A DNA stretch of 64,000 bases, taken from the NCBI GenBank assembly GCA_964348665.1, contig CAYGDP010000001.1:1-64000 (forward strand). The letters are read 5' to 3'. Below the pieces are notes generated by a model. The model was not told the DNA's origin. It saw nothing but the letters and a program-made list of their open reading frames with translations, and did no database searches. The stretch is from CAYGDP01 sp964348665. Its GTDB lineage: Bacteria > Verrucomicrobiota > Verrucomicrobiia > Palsa-1439 > CAYGDP01. Of this stretch, positions 13,648 to 22,984 are shown in pieces (within the stretch, counting starts at the first letter, position 1; each line of letters begins with the position of its first letter). The position numbers and the translations under genes are program-made.

Positions 13648-15489
13648 CTATTCCTTCGACGATTGATCCGTCACTTGGTCCAAGGCCAGGTTGTAAAAGA
13701 ACCAATCCTGACCAGAATCGCCGGTGAGAGTGTCGCTAAAATGATCATCGAGAATCGTTACACTTCGAATAAGATAATAATTGGCATTCAGGCGGTCGGC
13801 GCTTCCGGTGCCATCCGTCAGATTCCGAACGCGCTGGGTGAAATTGCGTTTAGAATTCCATTCATCGAGCACAGCACAAAGGGCTTCGTGGCTTGATTCC
13901 ACACTCGCACGGTCGGCAATGATGATATCGTCGTGCTTGGTTCCCATCAAACGATCGGCGCCGTCACCGCCGATAAGCAGGTCGCGTCCCCCACCCCCGT
14001 CGAGTTGGTCATCGCCATCGCCACCGAGCAAAATATTGGCGCCACCACCGCCGAAGAGCCGATCGTTACCCGATCCCCCGTACAATTCGCCGCTCAACCG
14101 GATGCCGCTTGCCATTTGAATGGTGTCATCGCCGTCGAGTCCATACACAATAATCCGGCCGGTTGGCAAGAAGGAGCCGAGCGGTGCGCCATTGACAACC
14201 ACTTGCACGACTCCCTTTTTACCCAATTGGGTAAAATCGATTGTATCGTTACCGGGTGTGCCTGCAATGAGGAGCGCTGTCTTGGTGGGATCACAAATGC
14301 AAGTTTGAAGCGCGGAGGCCGTAATGTTGACGCGATGTGAGGATGGTTCGCTGGAAACGCCGTATTGATCAAGCACAACAACCCGAACATCATAGATGCC
14401 GGCAACGTCGAAGATATGATCCACTGCTACGCTGTCTGCGCCAGTCTGCGTTTCATCGGCGTGTCCGTCTCCATCCCAATCCAGCAAATAGGTGAAGTTC
14501 GCAGCCTGATCGTCGGCCGAGGAATCCGTTGCTTGTAGCTGGAACGTCAGTGGCAATCCGCGCAGACCTTCTGCAACACCGTCAATGCTGGCTGCCGGCG
14601 GAGAGGAAAACGTATCGAGAACTTTGTCTTCCATGCCAGAATAGTTTAGGGAGGCATGTGCATTCATCGTTACCACGCCCGATCCCGAAACGACCATATC
14701 ATCGGCAATAGACAAGTCGGAATCGGGAACAACCAGCCGGTCACCCGATTCGAAATGTCCTTCCCCGGATACAATCCGCGATTCCGTCGCCAACAGTGGC
14801 ACCACAAACAAATCATCCCACCTGCTTCCCGTGATAGTTTCGAAGTTGTCAGGATCGGTTAGGGTCAATGTGAGGTTGCCGGGACTGACGATTTGAGGGT
14901 CGGCGCTACTCAAATCCAGAGCCACAGGCGAATCAAAAAGTTGAAACATCAAACTATCTTTCCCGCCGACTTCAAGTTCCAGGATCGTGTCGCTCCCTTG
15001 GACGCTGCCAAAATAAAAGTAGCTGTCATTCCCCTGCCCACCAACCATCGTGTCGTCGCCTCCACCACTCACGAACACATCGCCGAACGAACTCCCCTCG
15101 ATCCAATCGTTTCCCGCGCCGCCATCCAGCAACACTTTGCCAGGACCCAATTTGGGAAACATTGCGGAGTCCAACCCGCTCACGTCAATTCGATTCGGAT
15201 AATCTCCACGCGCAGTCACCGAGATGAAAAGAATATCGGCCGCCAGCGCGCTCGTTGGGATACCGTTGACCATCACCCGACCTTCGGCCGCTACGATCGT
15301 CACATCGTCACTTGCATCCACATTGACCATGAGCATGCCTCCCGTCACGGACGTTACAGTGCTCGGCATCCATCGCGATTCCAACGCTTCCATGCCTAGG
15401 TATCTCGCTGGCCTCGATTTTCGAGGGTTGAAATGCCCGGGTTGAAATCGTCCTAGTATCCATTGCTGCAAACGGTGAAAGGTTATCAT
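13648..15489 (-). CDS. Secreted RTX-repeat/PKD protein with LExR motif
   Basis: A 613-residue protein. The N-terminus holds a basic segment and MEALESRWMPS, the LExR-type motif common at the N-termini of large secreted proteins of Planctomycetota and Verrucomicrobiota. Calcium-binding RTX nonapeptides (GGxGxDxL) appear in two places: about residues 125-155 (DGGAGNDWIEG, SGGGDDTMVGGQGND) and 480-540 (YGGSGNDRLFGGGG, LGGDGDDQLDGGGGRD). A PKD-like domain near residues 320-400 includes DWDGDGHADET and VRVVVLDQYG. It should be a calcium-dependent extracellular or surface protein. The start is ATG at 15489; the upstream in-frame extension lacks a signal. It may be co-transcribed with the downstream propeller gene, 53 bases away. 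Confidence 0.75.
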   Translation of the reverse strand: MITFHRLQQWILGRFQPGHFNPRKSRPARYLGMEALESRWMPSTVTSVTGGMLMVNVDASDDVTIVAAEGRVMVNGIPTSALAADILFISVTARGDYPNRIDVSGLDSAMFPKLGPGKVLLDGGAGNDWIEGSSFGDVFVSGGGDDTMVGGQGNDSYFYFGSVQGSDTILELEVGGKDSLMFQLFDSPVALDLSSADPQIVSPGNLTLTLTDPDNFETITGSRWDDLFVVPLLATESRIVSGEGHFESGDRLVVPDSDLSIADDMVVSGSGVVTMNAHASLNYSGMEDKVLDTFSSPPAASIDGVAEGLRGLPLTFQLQATDSSADDQAANFTYLLDWDGDGHADETQTGADSVAVDHIFDVAGIYDVRVVVLDQYGVSSEPSSHRVNITASALQTCICDPTKTALLIAGTPGNDTIDFTQLGKKGVVQVVVNGAPLGSFLPTGRIIVYGLDGDDTIQMASGIRLSGELYGGSGNDRLFGGGGANILLGGDGDDQLDGGGGRDLLIGGDGADRLMGTKHDDIIIADRASVESSHEALCAVLDEWNSKRNFTQRVRNLTDGTGSADRLNANYYLIRSVTILDDHFSDTLTGDSGQDWFFYNLALDQVTDQSSKE

Positions 15490-15677
15490 GGCTCGCTCTA
15501 TAGCTAGACCAATGCCATTGGTGCCGTGAGCACAATTCCAAGAAAAATACCGCAGGCTTCCTCGACAATCTGACAAATCACATTACCAAACCTGCCGTTT
15601 TGTCAGTCTCGTACTTTGCTCCCAGAGGAATGGTTGATCATTTTCATCCGAGTTGAATTTGTGGTAGAAATACTGCC

Positions 15678-17603
15678 ATGAAAAGATTTTGGATCTTTTC
15701 GTGGTTAGCTCTAACCGCCGGGTTCGCCGACGTCGGCGATCCTCAAATCCGCACCGATCATCCCTGGTATGCCGGCGAGTTGTCTTGTTCGACCTTCGAG
15801 CGGCTTTTTGCGACGCAAGCGGAACTTTACAAACGGGTGGTCGGTGTCGAACCAAAAACCGACGAGGAAAAGGCGCTGGCCGCATGGCTTTGGCGCAACA
15901 CCCACTACGCGCACGGTGAGGAAGGCGCGGAAGATTTATGGGGCAAAGGGTTTCAGGGCGGTGATCTCCGGACACGCGAGTATTGGACGGGATTGTTCGC
16001 GCATGGGTTCGGCCTCTGCGGCACGACTCACGCGCAATGGTCAGCCGAAATGTCTGTATTACTCGGCCATAACCGCGGACGCGCGGTCGGCGTGGAGGGA
16101 CATAATTCGTTCGAGGTTTTCCTGAAAGGCGGCGCGTACGGCGATGGAAAGTGGGTGTTGCTTGATCACGATATCTCCACCGCGATTTTCGACGAACAAG
16201 GAACACGGCTGCTTTCCATTCGTGAAGTCAAGGAGAACGTGGAGAAACTGGCGCGTCCGTCGTTTGCGCCGAAACAACGCGGCTGGCCAATCTGCGGGTT
16301 GCATCCCGACGATGGTGCTGTGTATCGGCGTTTCGATGTGGCGGAATATTTTGCTGGTTACGCGGGCGCTCCGCCGCTGGTGCATCTACGTCGCGGCGAA
16401 ACGCTGCGGCGATACTTGCAGCCGGGGTTGGAGGATGGCAAGACGTTTGTGTTTTGGGGACGTAACTACAACTCGGGCGGTGTCCCCGGCCCGGAACGGT
16501 CGCGAACATGGGTGAATCAACCCGAAAAACTCTACGGCGCCAAAAAGGATACCGGTTACAAGGAAGGCCAGGCGCGCTTCGCCAACGCGGTTTATGTGTA
16601 CCAGCCCGACTTTGTCAGCGGCGATTATCGAGAGGGAATCGTGGACGAAAGCGCCAATCATGTCACCTTCGAATTTTTTTCGCCCTATATCATCGCTGCC
16701 ACTCCCCCCAACAAGAACGCGTGGGGCGTCTACGAGTCGGGTTGCAAAAACGGCCTCGTCCTTCGCGGCAAACCTCCGACGCCCAGTGCCAGTGTCTCGC
16801 TCTCCGTGGACCAGGGAAAATCCTGGCTGGACTGCGGCGCATTTGCCGACGGTCTCGACCTTACCGATCGCGCCAAAGGCCGTCGCCAGTATCTCTTGCG
16901 GTTGGGCGCTGGAGCAAATGCGTTTGCCAATTCCGGCTTGACCATTACCACCGTTTGTCAAACCAACTCCTCCATCATCCCGCGGCTCAAGGAGAACGGC
17001 AGTCGCGTTACTTTCCTGGCCAGCGGTCGCGCGATTGTTTCCGCAGGCCCAAACCTCGAGCAAGCTCGCGCCCGCATCGTCGCCGGCAACTTCGGCGAAA
17101 AAACTGTCACGCTCGAAGTCAAATCTCCTCGCGGCGAACAAGCCCTCGGCATTCACGCCGCCGCGCATATCGCGTCGGGCAACCCGCCCAATCCGAACAT
17201 CAAATATCAAATCGAATACTCCACCGACAGCGGCAAAACCTGGAAGTCGCTCGTTCGCGACTGGCAAATCGCCCGGCGCGGCGATGAACCCGGCGATTTC
17301 TGGTCGCAAAGTTTCTGCTGGGGCGCGACTGAGTTCCCGGGGATTGGCGGAAAGCCGTTTTCGTCCGTACAAGTCCGCTTCTCAAACGACAGCGGTCGCA
17401 ATTATATGCGCGCCGAAGCGCATTTGCTCTATGAAACGTCACGACGCGACTCGACCAAGGTGACCTTTGACTACACCGACGACCGTGGCGCGCATCGGGA
17501 AAGCCGCACCTTTGCGGCGTCAGACAAAGAATCCACATGGGACGTGTCGACGGGCAAGGATGTCCAAACCCGCTGGGTCGAATTTGAAGTATTAAATAAA
17601 TGA
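15678..17603 (+). CDS. Secreted transglutaminase-like protein
   Basis: A 641-residue exported protein (signal peptide about residues 1-17). Residues 60-170 look like a transglutaminase/papain-like core: GLCGTTHAQW with a candidate catalytic Cys114, EGHNSFEVF with His142, and LLDHD with Asp163 or Asp165. The remaining 470 residues are beta-rich, with SVDQGKSWLDC and YSTDSGKTWKSL phrases like sialidase Asp-boxes. This could be a protease, amidase or protein cross-linker acting outside the cell; the substrate is unknown. No good ribosome site is present. It is followed at 35 bases by the DUF1080 gene and probably forms one operon with it and the heme-binding dehydrogenase. Confidence 0.65.
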   Translation: MKRFWIFSWLALTAGFADVGDPQIRTDHPWYAGELSCSTFERLFATQAELYKRVVGVEPKTDEEKALAAWLWRNTHYAHGEEGAEDLWGKGFQGGDLRTREYWTGLFAHGFGLCGTTHAQWSAEMSVLLGHNRGRAVGVEGHNSFEVFLKGGAYGDGKWVLLDHDISTAIFDEQGTRLLSIREVKENVEKLARPSFAPKQRGWPICGLHPDDGAVYRRFDVAEYFAGYAGAPPLVHLRRGETLRRYLQPGLEDGKTFVFWGRNYNSGGVPGPERSRTWVNQPEKLYGAKKDTGYKEGQARFANAVYVYQPDFVSGDYREGIVDESANHVTFEFFSPYIIAATPPNKNAWGVYESGCKNGLVLRGKPPTPSASVSLSVDQGKSWLDCGAFADGLDLTDRAKGRRQYLLRLGAGANAFANSGLTITTVCQTNSSIIPRLKENGSRVTFLASGRAIVSAGPNLEQARARIVAGNFGEKTVTLEVKSPRGEQALGIHAAAHIASGNPPNPNIKYQIEYSTDSGKTWKSLVRDWQIARRGDEPGDFWSQSFCWGATEFPGIGGKPFSSVQVRFSNDSGRNYMRAEAHLLYETSRRDSTKVTFDYTDDRGAHRESRTFAASDKESTWDVSTGKDVQTRWVEFEVLNK

Positions 17604-17638
17604 TGATTGGCCACAAAAAGGCACAATAAGCGCAAAAA

Positions 17639-18469
17639 ATGAACGCTTACCAACGAAAACTACTTCGTCGATTCGCATTCTCCCGCCCCGACATTCTTGT
17701 CGGGGTTCGCATATTTCGTGGTTTATTCGTTTGTTTGTGTATCGTTGTGACCGATGCCCGCGCCGATGATTGGCGACCGCTCTTCAACGGCAAGGATTTA
17801 TCGGGCTGGGAAACATGGCTGGCCGAACCTTACGGCCTCAATAACGATCCCAAGAAAATTTTCAGCGTTGTCTCGGTTGATGGCGAGGCAGTCATTCGGC
17901 TATCGGGCGAAGTCTTCGGCGCGCTGACCACTACCGAAGAGTTCGAGAACTATCATCTTCGGCTCGAATTCAAGTGGGGCGAGAAACGCTGGCCGCCTGC
18001 CGAGAAGAATCCGCGGAACAGCGGTCTGCTGTATCACTGCGTCGGCGCGCACGGCGCGGAAAGCGGGTATTGCATGGAAGGATTCGAAGTGCAGATTGCT
18101 GAGCGCGATTGCGGCGATTATTATTCCTGTTGCGGCACCAAAGTAGATGTGACAGGTGAACGGCGCAAAGACACGGTCGTGTTCGCCGCCACAGGTCAGA
18201 AATTTATCGGGCATAGCGATCGCATCATCAAGGGCGTAGACGCCGAAAAGCCGCATGGAGAATGGAATCAGGTCGAATTACTCTGCGTCCGCGACATCAG
18301 CGTAGCGATCATCAATGGCAAGGTGGTAATGCGGCTGACGAACCTGCGCAAGAAAAACGACAAACCACTCACGCGCGGACGTTTCCAGCTTCTCACCGAA
18401 GGCGCCGAGATTTTCTTCCGCAAAATCGAGCTGCGGTCGCTGAAAGGGATTCCGCAGGAATTATTTTAA
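17639..18469 (+). CDS. DUF1080 (3-keto-disaccharide hydrolase-like) protein
   Basis: A 276-residue exported protein. From residue 46 it follows the DUF1080 pattern: WRPLFNGKDLSGWE, a NYHLRLEFKWGEKRW segment, NSGLLYHC, EVQIAE and a terminal FRKIELRSL. The fold is a concanavalin-like jelly roll, and some members cleave 3-keto-glycosides. It should be periplasmic. The first 45 residues act as a long signal region, but their DNA contains a 7-bp hairpin (17686-17705) and a repeat phrase shared with the heme-binding dehydrogenase gene, so the true start may differ. No ribosome site is seen before the ATG at 17639. Confidence 0.75.
   Translation: MNAYQRKLLRRFAFSRPDILVGVRIFRGLFVCLCIVVTDARADDWRPLFNGKDLSGWETWLAEPYGLNNDPKKIFSVVSVDGEAVIRLSGEVFGALTTTEEFENYHLRLEFKWGEKRWPPAEKNPRNSGLLYHCVGAHGAESGYCMEGFEVQIAERDCGDYYSCCGTKVDVTGERRKDTVVFAATGQKFIGHSDRIIKGVDAEKPHGEWNQVELLCVRDISVAIINGKVVMRLTNLRKKNDKPLTRGRFQLLTEGAEIFFRKIELRSLKGIPQELF
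17706..17728 (+). repeat. 23-bp phrase shared with 18730-18752
   Basis: TTCGCATATTTCGTGGTTTA here matches TTCGCGTGTTTCGCGGTTTA at 18730, about 20 of 23 bases over the whole segment. Each copy lies in the signal-peptide coding region of a gene and encodes FR(I/V)FRGLF or its end. The left copy directly follows a hairpin, CCCCGAC-ATTCTT-GTCGGGG (17686-17705). Confidence 0.6.
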
Positions 18470-18495
18470 GGGAAAAGCAAATAACGGAACGAACT

Positions 18496-18681
18496 ATGCA
18501 ACTCAATCATTGGACCGCTCGAGTCCGTTTACTATGCGGCTTTAAATTCGCTGTCGAATATTTGATCGCTCAGGAGAAACAAAAAGCCGAGGAAGCAGCA
18601 ACGGTTAGTCAGGTGATTGATAGCGGCACAATCTTCATCAGAGACGCCGATGGAAATATCATTGTAAATCATTCGTATTGA
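18496..18681 (+). CDS. Small 61-residue protein coupled to the heme-binding dehydrogenase gene
   Basis: A 61-codon frame: a basic N-terminal stretch, a charged helix (AQEKQKAEEAATV) and an extended end (SGTIFIRDADGNIIVNHSY). Its TGA shares one base with the ATG of the following gene, which suggests coupled translation and is the main reason to believe it. No convincing ribosome site and no family are recognised. Confidence 0.4.
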   Translation: MQLNHWTARVRLLCGFKFAVEYLIAQEKQKAEEAATVSQVIDSGTIFIRDADGNIIVNHSY

Positions 18682-21386
18682 TGAGCGCGCACTTCCAAAT
18701 TTTGTTCCCCTCTGGCTCTTTCGCACCATTTCGCGTGTTTCGCGGTTTATTCATCGCTATATTCCTCGCTGCTGCAATTCAATCTTTCGCCGCCGACCTC
18801 TCGACTCCACTCGTGGCAGGGCCGCGCGTCCCTGATGGTTTCGCCATCGAAAAAGTGGCCGACGCTCCCATAATCAAGTTCCCGATGTTCGCGTGTTTTG
18901 ATGAGAAGGGACGGTTGTTCGTCGCCGAGTCGTCGGGCGGCGATTTGTACAAGGAAATCAGCGCGCAGACGCGTATGTGCCGCGTGAGCGTGCTTGAAGA
19001 CCGAGACCGGGATGGGAAATACGAAACGGCTCGCGTGTACGCCGATCATCTGAACTTTCCAATGGGTTTGGCGTGGCGAGGCGGAAAGCTCTACGTCGCT
19101 GACCCGCCGGATTTGGTGACTTACGACGACGCTGGCAAACGCGAGGTCATCCTCACGGGATTCGGTCACAAAGACAACGGCAGTTTGCACGGGCTTACGT
19201 TCGGGCTGGACGGCTGGCTGTACATGACGACTGGCGAGCCGGACGGATACAAACTGAAACGCGCCGATGGTTCGGTGTTGCAAGGGGAAAGCGGCGCACT
19301 GATTCGGTGTCGTCCGGATGGATCGGCTGTTGAAGTCGTATCGCGCGGGTTTATAAACCTCGTCGAGATTGCGTTTCTGCCAACCGGCGAAATCATTGGC
19401 ACGGACAATTGGTTTCAGGCGCCCACGGGCGGGCAGCGCGATGCGTTGGTGCATCTGATCGAGGGCGGCCTGTATCCGTATCATCCGGACAAAGGCACGC
19501 CGCAACCAATCACCGGCGCTCCATTGGACGCGGTGGAAAAATTTCCCGCCGTGGCGTTGAGCGGCCTGATGCGCTATGGCGCAAACCGTTTTCCAGCCGA
19601 AATGCGCGGCAATCTTTTCAGCGCGCAGCATAATACCCGGAAAGTGCAGCGACACGTGCTCACGCGCGAGGGAGCGACGTGGCGGTCGGAGAGCTTCGAT
19701 TTTGTCACCAGCGACGATCCCGATTTTCATCCGAGCGATGTGCTCGAAGCGCGCGATGGCAGCATGCTTGTCGTGGATACAGGCGGGTGGTACGTGCAGC
19801 ATTGTCCGACGGGAAAAATCCGCGCGTCGTATGCAACGGGCGGGATTTATCGCGTGCGATACAAAATGGCGCAGACGGGGATGTCTGCCGCGCTTTCCAA
19901 GGCGGACGCCGAAGCGACCAAAGTTCGCGTGCTCGGTTGGCGGCGCGACCCGCGCGATGCGCCGAAGTTCGCGCGCTGGCTTCGCAGCAAGGCGCCGCAA
20001 GTGCGGTTGGCGGCGGCGGAAGCCCTGGCGCATTGCGGTACTGTAAAAGAATTGGCGGCGATTTGGGAGGCTCTCCCCCGCGCGGTTGACCGGTTCGAGG
20101 AACACGCGCTCATTTATGCGGCGCATTGCATTGCCGATGACGGAAAGCTGAAAGACGCGTTAAATCACACTCACCCAAGAGTGCAGAAAGCGGCGTTGTT
20201 GTTGCTGGATCAGTTTCCCCGAAAAGGCATTGTATCGGATTTGGTCATTGCTCGGTTGAGCGCAGGGGACTCCGAGCTTCGTGAGACAGCGATTCAGGTT
20301 TTGCAACGGCATCCGGAGTGGGCGGAGCAGGCGATTGAGTTCATCCGCGCTTCGATGGAGAAGGAGGACGATCCGCACAAGCTTAGCGGCTTGGTTCTCG
20401 CGTTTCAGTCGCGACCATCTGTGCAGAAACTTGTGGCCGACGCAATTGCCGATCGCGCGCTAGTGCCTGACCGGCGTGTGAAATTGATCGAAACGCTGGC
20501 GCTGACAAGTTTGCCGAAATTGCCGTCGTCGTGGACGAGCGCGCTGGGCGAGGCGGTGCGAGATGCAAACTCGTCGGTGCGGCTGGCGGCTGTGCGAGCA
20601 GTAGCGACACTGCACGTGAAGCTGTTTGACGACGAACTGGCAACGCTGGCGAAGAATCCTGGTGAGTCGATCGAGTTGCGGCTGGAAGCGCTGCGCGGGA
20701 TTATGTTGCGGCAGCCGGACATTTCAGAACCGGTTTTCAATTTTCTGCTGGGTCAGCTCGGCAATCAATCGATGGCCTCTTCGCGGCTCGCGGCTTTCGC
20801 GTTGCTTGCGCGAGCAAAGTTGACCGATGAGCAAGCACGACGATTTCAGGAAACGACACAAGGCAACACGCTGCTTTCTCGCTCGGCGACGACAGAGGAA
20901 CAGCGCGGCGGCGATCCTTCAGTTTCGCTCCGGGCAAAGCTGGAAAAATTTGAGCCGATGTTGCGCGGGGGCAATGCGGCACGAGGTCGCGAGGTATTTT
21001 TCAGCAGCAAAGTCGCGTGCGCGACTTGTCATCGGGTCGGCAAGGAGGGTGGATCCATTGGCCCGGACCTGACAAAGGTCGGAGCGATTCGCAGCAGCCG
21101 TGATTTGTTGGAATCGGTGCTCGTACCGAGTTCGACATTTGCGCAGGGGTACGAGCCTTGCGTAATAGCGACGACCGAAGGCGATGTATTTAGCGGAATC
21201 ATCGCACGGCAAAATGAATCCGTGGTGGTGGTACGCGACGCGAGCGGAGCGGAGACGCAGCTGCGGCGCGATCAGATTCGCATGATAAAAAAGTCGGACG
21301 TCTCGATCATGCCGGAAGGGCTGGAGCGCGGCTTAACGGAACAGGAGTTTCGTGATTTAATAGCATTCCTGGAGCACTTGAAATAG
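18681..21386 (+). CDS. Membrane-bound dehydrogenase with HEAT repeats and c-type heme domain (PVC type)
   Basis: A 901-residue exported protein (signal peptide about residues 15-39). Residues 45-390 are a sugar-dehydrogenase/NHL-like propeller of the Pirellula/Verrucomicrobium family (PDGFAIEKVADAP, GLTFGLDGWLYMTTGEPDG, HPSDVLEARDGSMLVVDTGGWY). Residues 400-730 are HEAT-like helical repeats. The last 140 are the matching heme-binding domain, with CATCH near residue 780, GGSIGPDLT, and the conserved end region with LLESVLVPS and I-x-x-Q-x-E-x-x-V-V. It probably oxidises a carbohydrate or alcohol in the periplasm and passes electrons to a cytochrome chain. The start ATG at 18681 overlaps the upstream stop; a TTG precedes it by one codon. 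Confidence 0.88.
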   Translation: MSAHFQILFPSGSFAPFRVFRGLFIAIFLAAAIQSFAADLSTPLVAGPRVPDGFAIEKVADAPIIKFPMFACFDEKGRLFVAESSGGDLYKEISAQTRMCRVSVLEDRDRDGKYETARVYADHLNFPMGLAWRGGKLYVADPPDLVTYDDAGKREVILTGFGHKDNGSLHGLTFGLDGWLYMTTGEPDGYKLKRADGSVLQGESGALIRCRPDGSAVEVVSRGFINLVEIAFLPTGEIIGTDNWFQAPTGGQRDALVHLIEGGLYPYHPDKGTPQPITGAPLDAVEKFPAVALSGLMRYGANRFPAEMRGNLFSAQHNTRKVQRHVLTREGATWRSESFDFVTSDDPDFHPSDVLEARDGSMLVVDTGGWYVQHCPTGKIRASYATGGIYRVRYKMAQTGMSAALSKADAEATKVRVLGWRRDPRDAPKFARWLRSKAPQVRLAAAEALAHCGTVKELAAIWEALPRAVDRFEEHALIYAAHCIADDGKLKDALNHTHPRVQKAALLLLDQFPRKGIVSDLVIARLSAGDSELRETAIQVLQRHPEWAEQAIEFIRASMEKEDDPHKLSGLVLAFQSRPSVQKLVADAIADRALVPDRRVKLIETLALTSLPKLPSSWTSALGEAVRDANSSVRLAAVRAVATLHVKLFDDELATLAKNPGESIELRLEALRGIMLRQPDISEPVFNFLLGQLGNQSMASSRLAAFALLARAKLTDEQARRFQETTQGNTLLSRSATTEEQRGGDPSVSLRAKLEKFEPMLRGGNAARGREVFFSSKVACATCHRVGKEGGSIGPDLTKVGAIRSSRDLLESVLVPSSTFAQGYEPCVIATTEGDVFSGIIARQNESVVVVRDASGAETQLRRDQIRMIKKSDVSIMPEGLERGLTEQEFRDLIAFLEHLK
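18730..18752 (+). repeat. 23-bp phrase shared with 17706-17728
   Basis: The second copy of the phrase described at 17706. It lies in the signal-peptide region of the heme-binding dehydrogenase gene and encodes FRVFRGLF. Confidence 0.6.
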
Positions 21387-21432
21387 ATAAAAAGAGGCGC
21401 ATATTATCTCGGATATAAGGAAAGGAGGGGTT

Positions 21433-22743
21433 ATGAAGAGTCGAAGAATTGGGTGGATCCTAGCCTTGGCGGTTGTGATTGGCTTTTCTCCGATTGGTAG
21501 GTCTGATGTATCCGTCAACATTCGCGTCGGTGTTGGGTTCTCATTTCACGAATGGTTGGAACCGCATGGATACTGGGTTCATGTCGAGGGATATGGCCGT
21601 TGCTGGTATCCGGTTGGAGTTGCCGTTGAGTGGCGCCCATACGTGTACGGACATTGGATTTGGACAGACGGAGGATGGTATTGGGAAAGCGACGAACCTT
21701 GGGCTTGGGCCTGCTATCACTATGGCCGTTGGGCATGGACACCGCGTTATGGATGGGTGTGGGTACCAGGCTACGAATGGGCACCGGCATGGGTTTATTG
21801 GCGTGAAGGGGGCGGCTACATTGGTTGGGCGCCTCTAACACCTGAATGTGTGTTCGGTGTCGATGGCCATCTCATTATTCGGGAGACATGGTTTGCCCCA
21901 ACGGCGTTCGTGTTTGTAGAACACCGCAGTTTTCACAAACCAATTCGGCCTTCCGTCGTCGTAATCAATGAAAAGATCGTCCATAAAACCGTCAACATTA
22001 CGAAAGTCACCAAAAACAGTAGAGATAGCACGACGATCATCAACATCAACAATGGTCCACAAGTAGCAACTATTGAAAAGGCTAGCGGCAAGAAAGTCGT
22101 TGCCGTCAAGGCGCAAGAGGCTCGTATGCGGGTCGAGAAATCCGCGGTTGATACGAATGAGCAGCAGAAGAAAGAAAAATCTCCGAAACAAAAGCCTCCG
22201 CCGCGAGCTGAACCAACAACTCGAATGACCGCGCCGCCTGCCGGCAAGCCAACGGATTCCGACAAGAAGATTAAAGCAAAAGAAGAAGAATCCGCCGCGC
22301 CCGCCAAAGAAAACGAAAAAACAAAACAAGAAAAGAAGTCTAAGCGTCAACCCGACGACTCCGAAGTCGCGCCACCGACAAACAAACAGAAAGACTCGGA
22401 GAAGAAATCCCGACTGGCCGATGAAGAGTCTGTGGCTCCGGCAAAGGAGAAGGAGAAACCGAAAGAAAACAGAAAACCCAAGGCCGAACCTGCTGATCCA
22501 GAAACCACACACCCCGCGCCGCCACCGAAACAGAAGAGAGAAGAAAAGGAAAAGCCGCAAAAGGAAGAGGGCGTACAAGCTCCTCCAAAACCTACGCCAC
22601 CAGATCAACCAACATCTCTACCGCAAGACAAAGGTTTCAAACCGAAAGAAGGGACTGAAACCCCACCTTCCGCACCAACGGATGACTCAAAGGGCAAGAA
22701 GAAAAAGAAGAAAGGGGAGGAAACAGAAGCACCAGGGAGATAA
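21433..22743 (+). CDS. Secreted tryptophan-rich (YXWGXW/DUF6600-like) protein with Lys-rich tail
   Basis: A 436-residue exported protein. A signal peptide (residues 1-24) is followed by a 130-residue Trp/Tyr/Gly-rich domain with repeated units: EPHGYWVHVEGYGRCWYP, WRPYVYGHWIWTDGGWYW, WAWACYHYGRWAWTPRYGWVWVPG, YIGWAPL. After about residue 200 it becomes a low-complexity lysine/glutamate/proline tail with KEKEK and PPKQKREE motifs, strongly basic and probably disordered. The tail could bind nucleic acid, polysaccharide or the cell wall. AAAGGAGGGG gives a strong ribosome site. A related protein with a different tail lies convergently at 22985-24883. Confidence 0.75.
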   Translation: MKSRRIGWILALAVVIGFSPIGRSDVSVNIRVGVGFSFHEWLEPHGYWVHVEGYGRCWYPVGVAVEWRPYVYGHWIWTDGGWYWESDEPWAWACYHYGRWAWTPRYGWVWVPGYEWAPAWVYWREGGGYIGWAPLTPECVFGVDGHLIIRETWFAPTAFVFVEHRSFHKPIRPSVVVINEKIVHKTVNITKVTKNSRDSTTIININNGPQVATIEKASGKKVVAVKAQEARMRVEKSAVDTNEQQKKEKSPKQKPPPRAEPTTRMTAPPAGKPTDSDKKIKAKEEESAAPAKENEKTKQEKKSKRQPDDSEVAPPTNKQKDSEKKSRLADEESVAPAKEKEKPKENRKPKAEPADPETTHPAPPPKQKREEKEKPQKEEGVQAPPKPTPPDQPTSLPQDKGFKPKEGTETPPSAPTDDSKGKKKKKKGEETEAPGR

Positions 22744-22984
22744 CTTGGCGCTAGCAAAAACCGCAGTGCTGAATGAAATTTGCGGCAGATACCGCGGGAA
22801 AAAGGCAACCGTGTATGAACTAGGGCGGAGCGAATCCATCTACCGTCGCTGGCAGTGGAGTTTTTGGGGACGAAAACCTTACAGACGACGTAAAATCGGC
22901 TAGGAAAAAAATAGAGAGGGTTGGCCGATGTAACCGAGAATTGCTAGATCTGCTTGTTTATTGGAGTTTGAAGTGAGCAAGGAA

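Noticed and set aside
16386..17372. A 328-codon minus-strand frame opposite the transglutaminase-like gene
   Set aside because: It is the shadow of a well-supported gene on the other strand. Its product has no motif, and its Ala/Gly/Val-rich composition reflects the codon pattern of the real gene.
18747..20126. A 459-codon minus-strand frame inside the heme-binding dehydrogenase gene
   Set aside because: The plus-strand gene shows family motifs through the whole region. The minus frame is rich in Arg and His with no recognisable domain.
22772..22903. A short plus-strand frame between the two tryptophan-rich genes, with an ESIYRR phrase like the queE remnant
   Set aside because: The likeness is limited to a few residues, there is no start site, and the frame has no other support.
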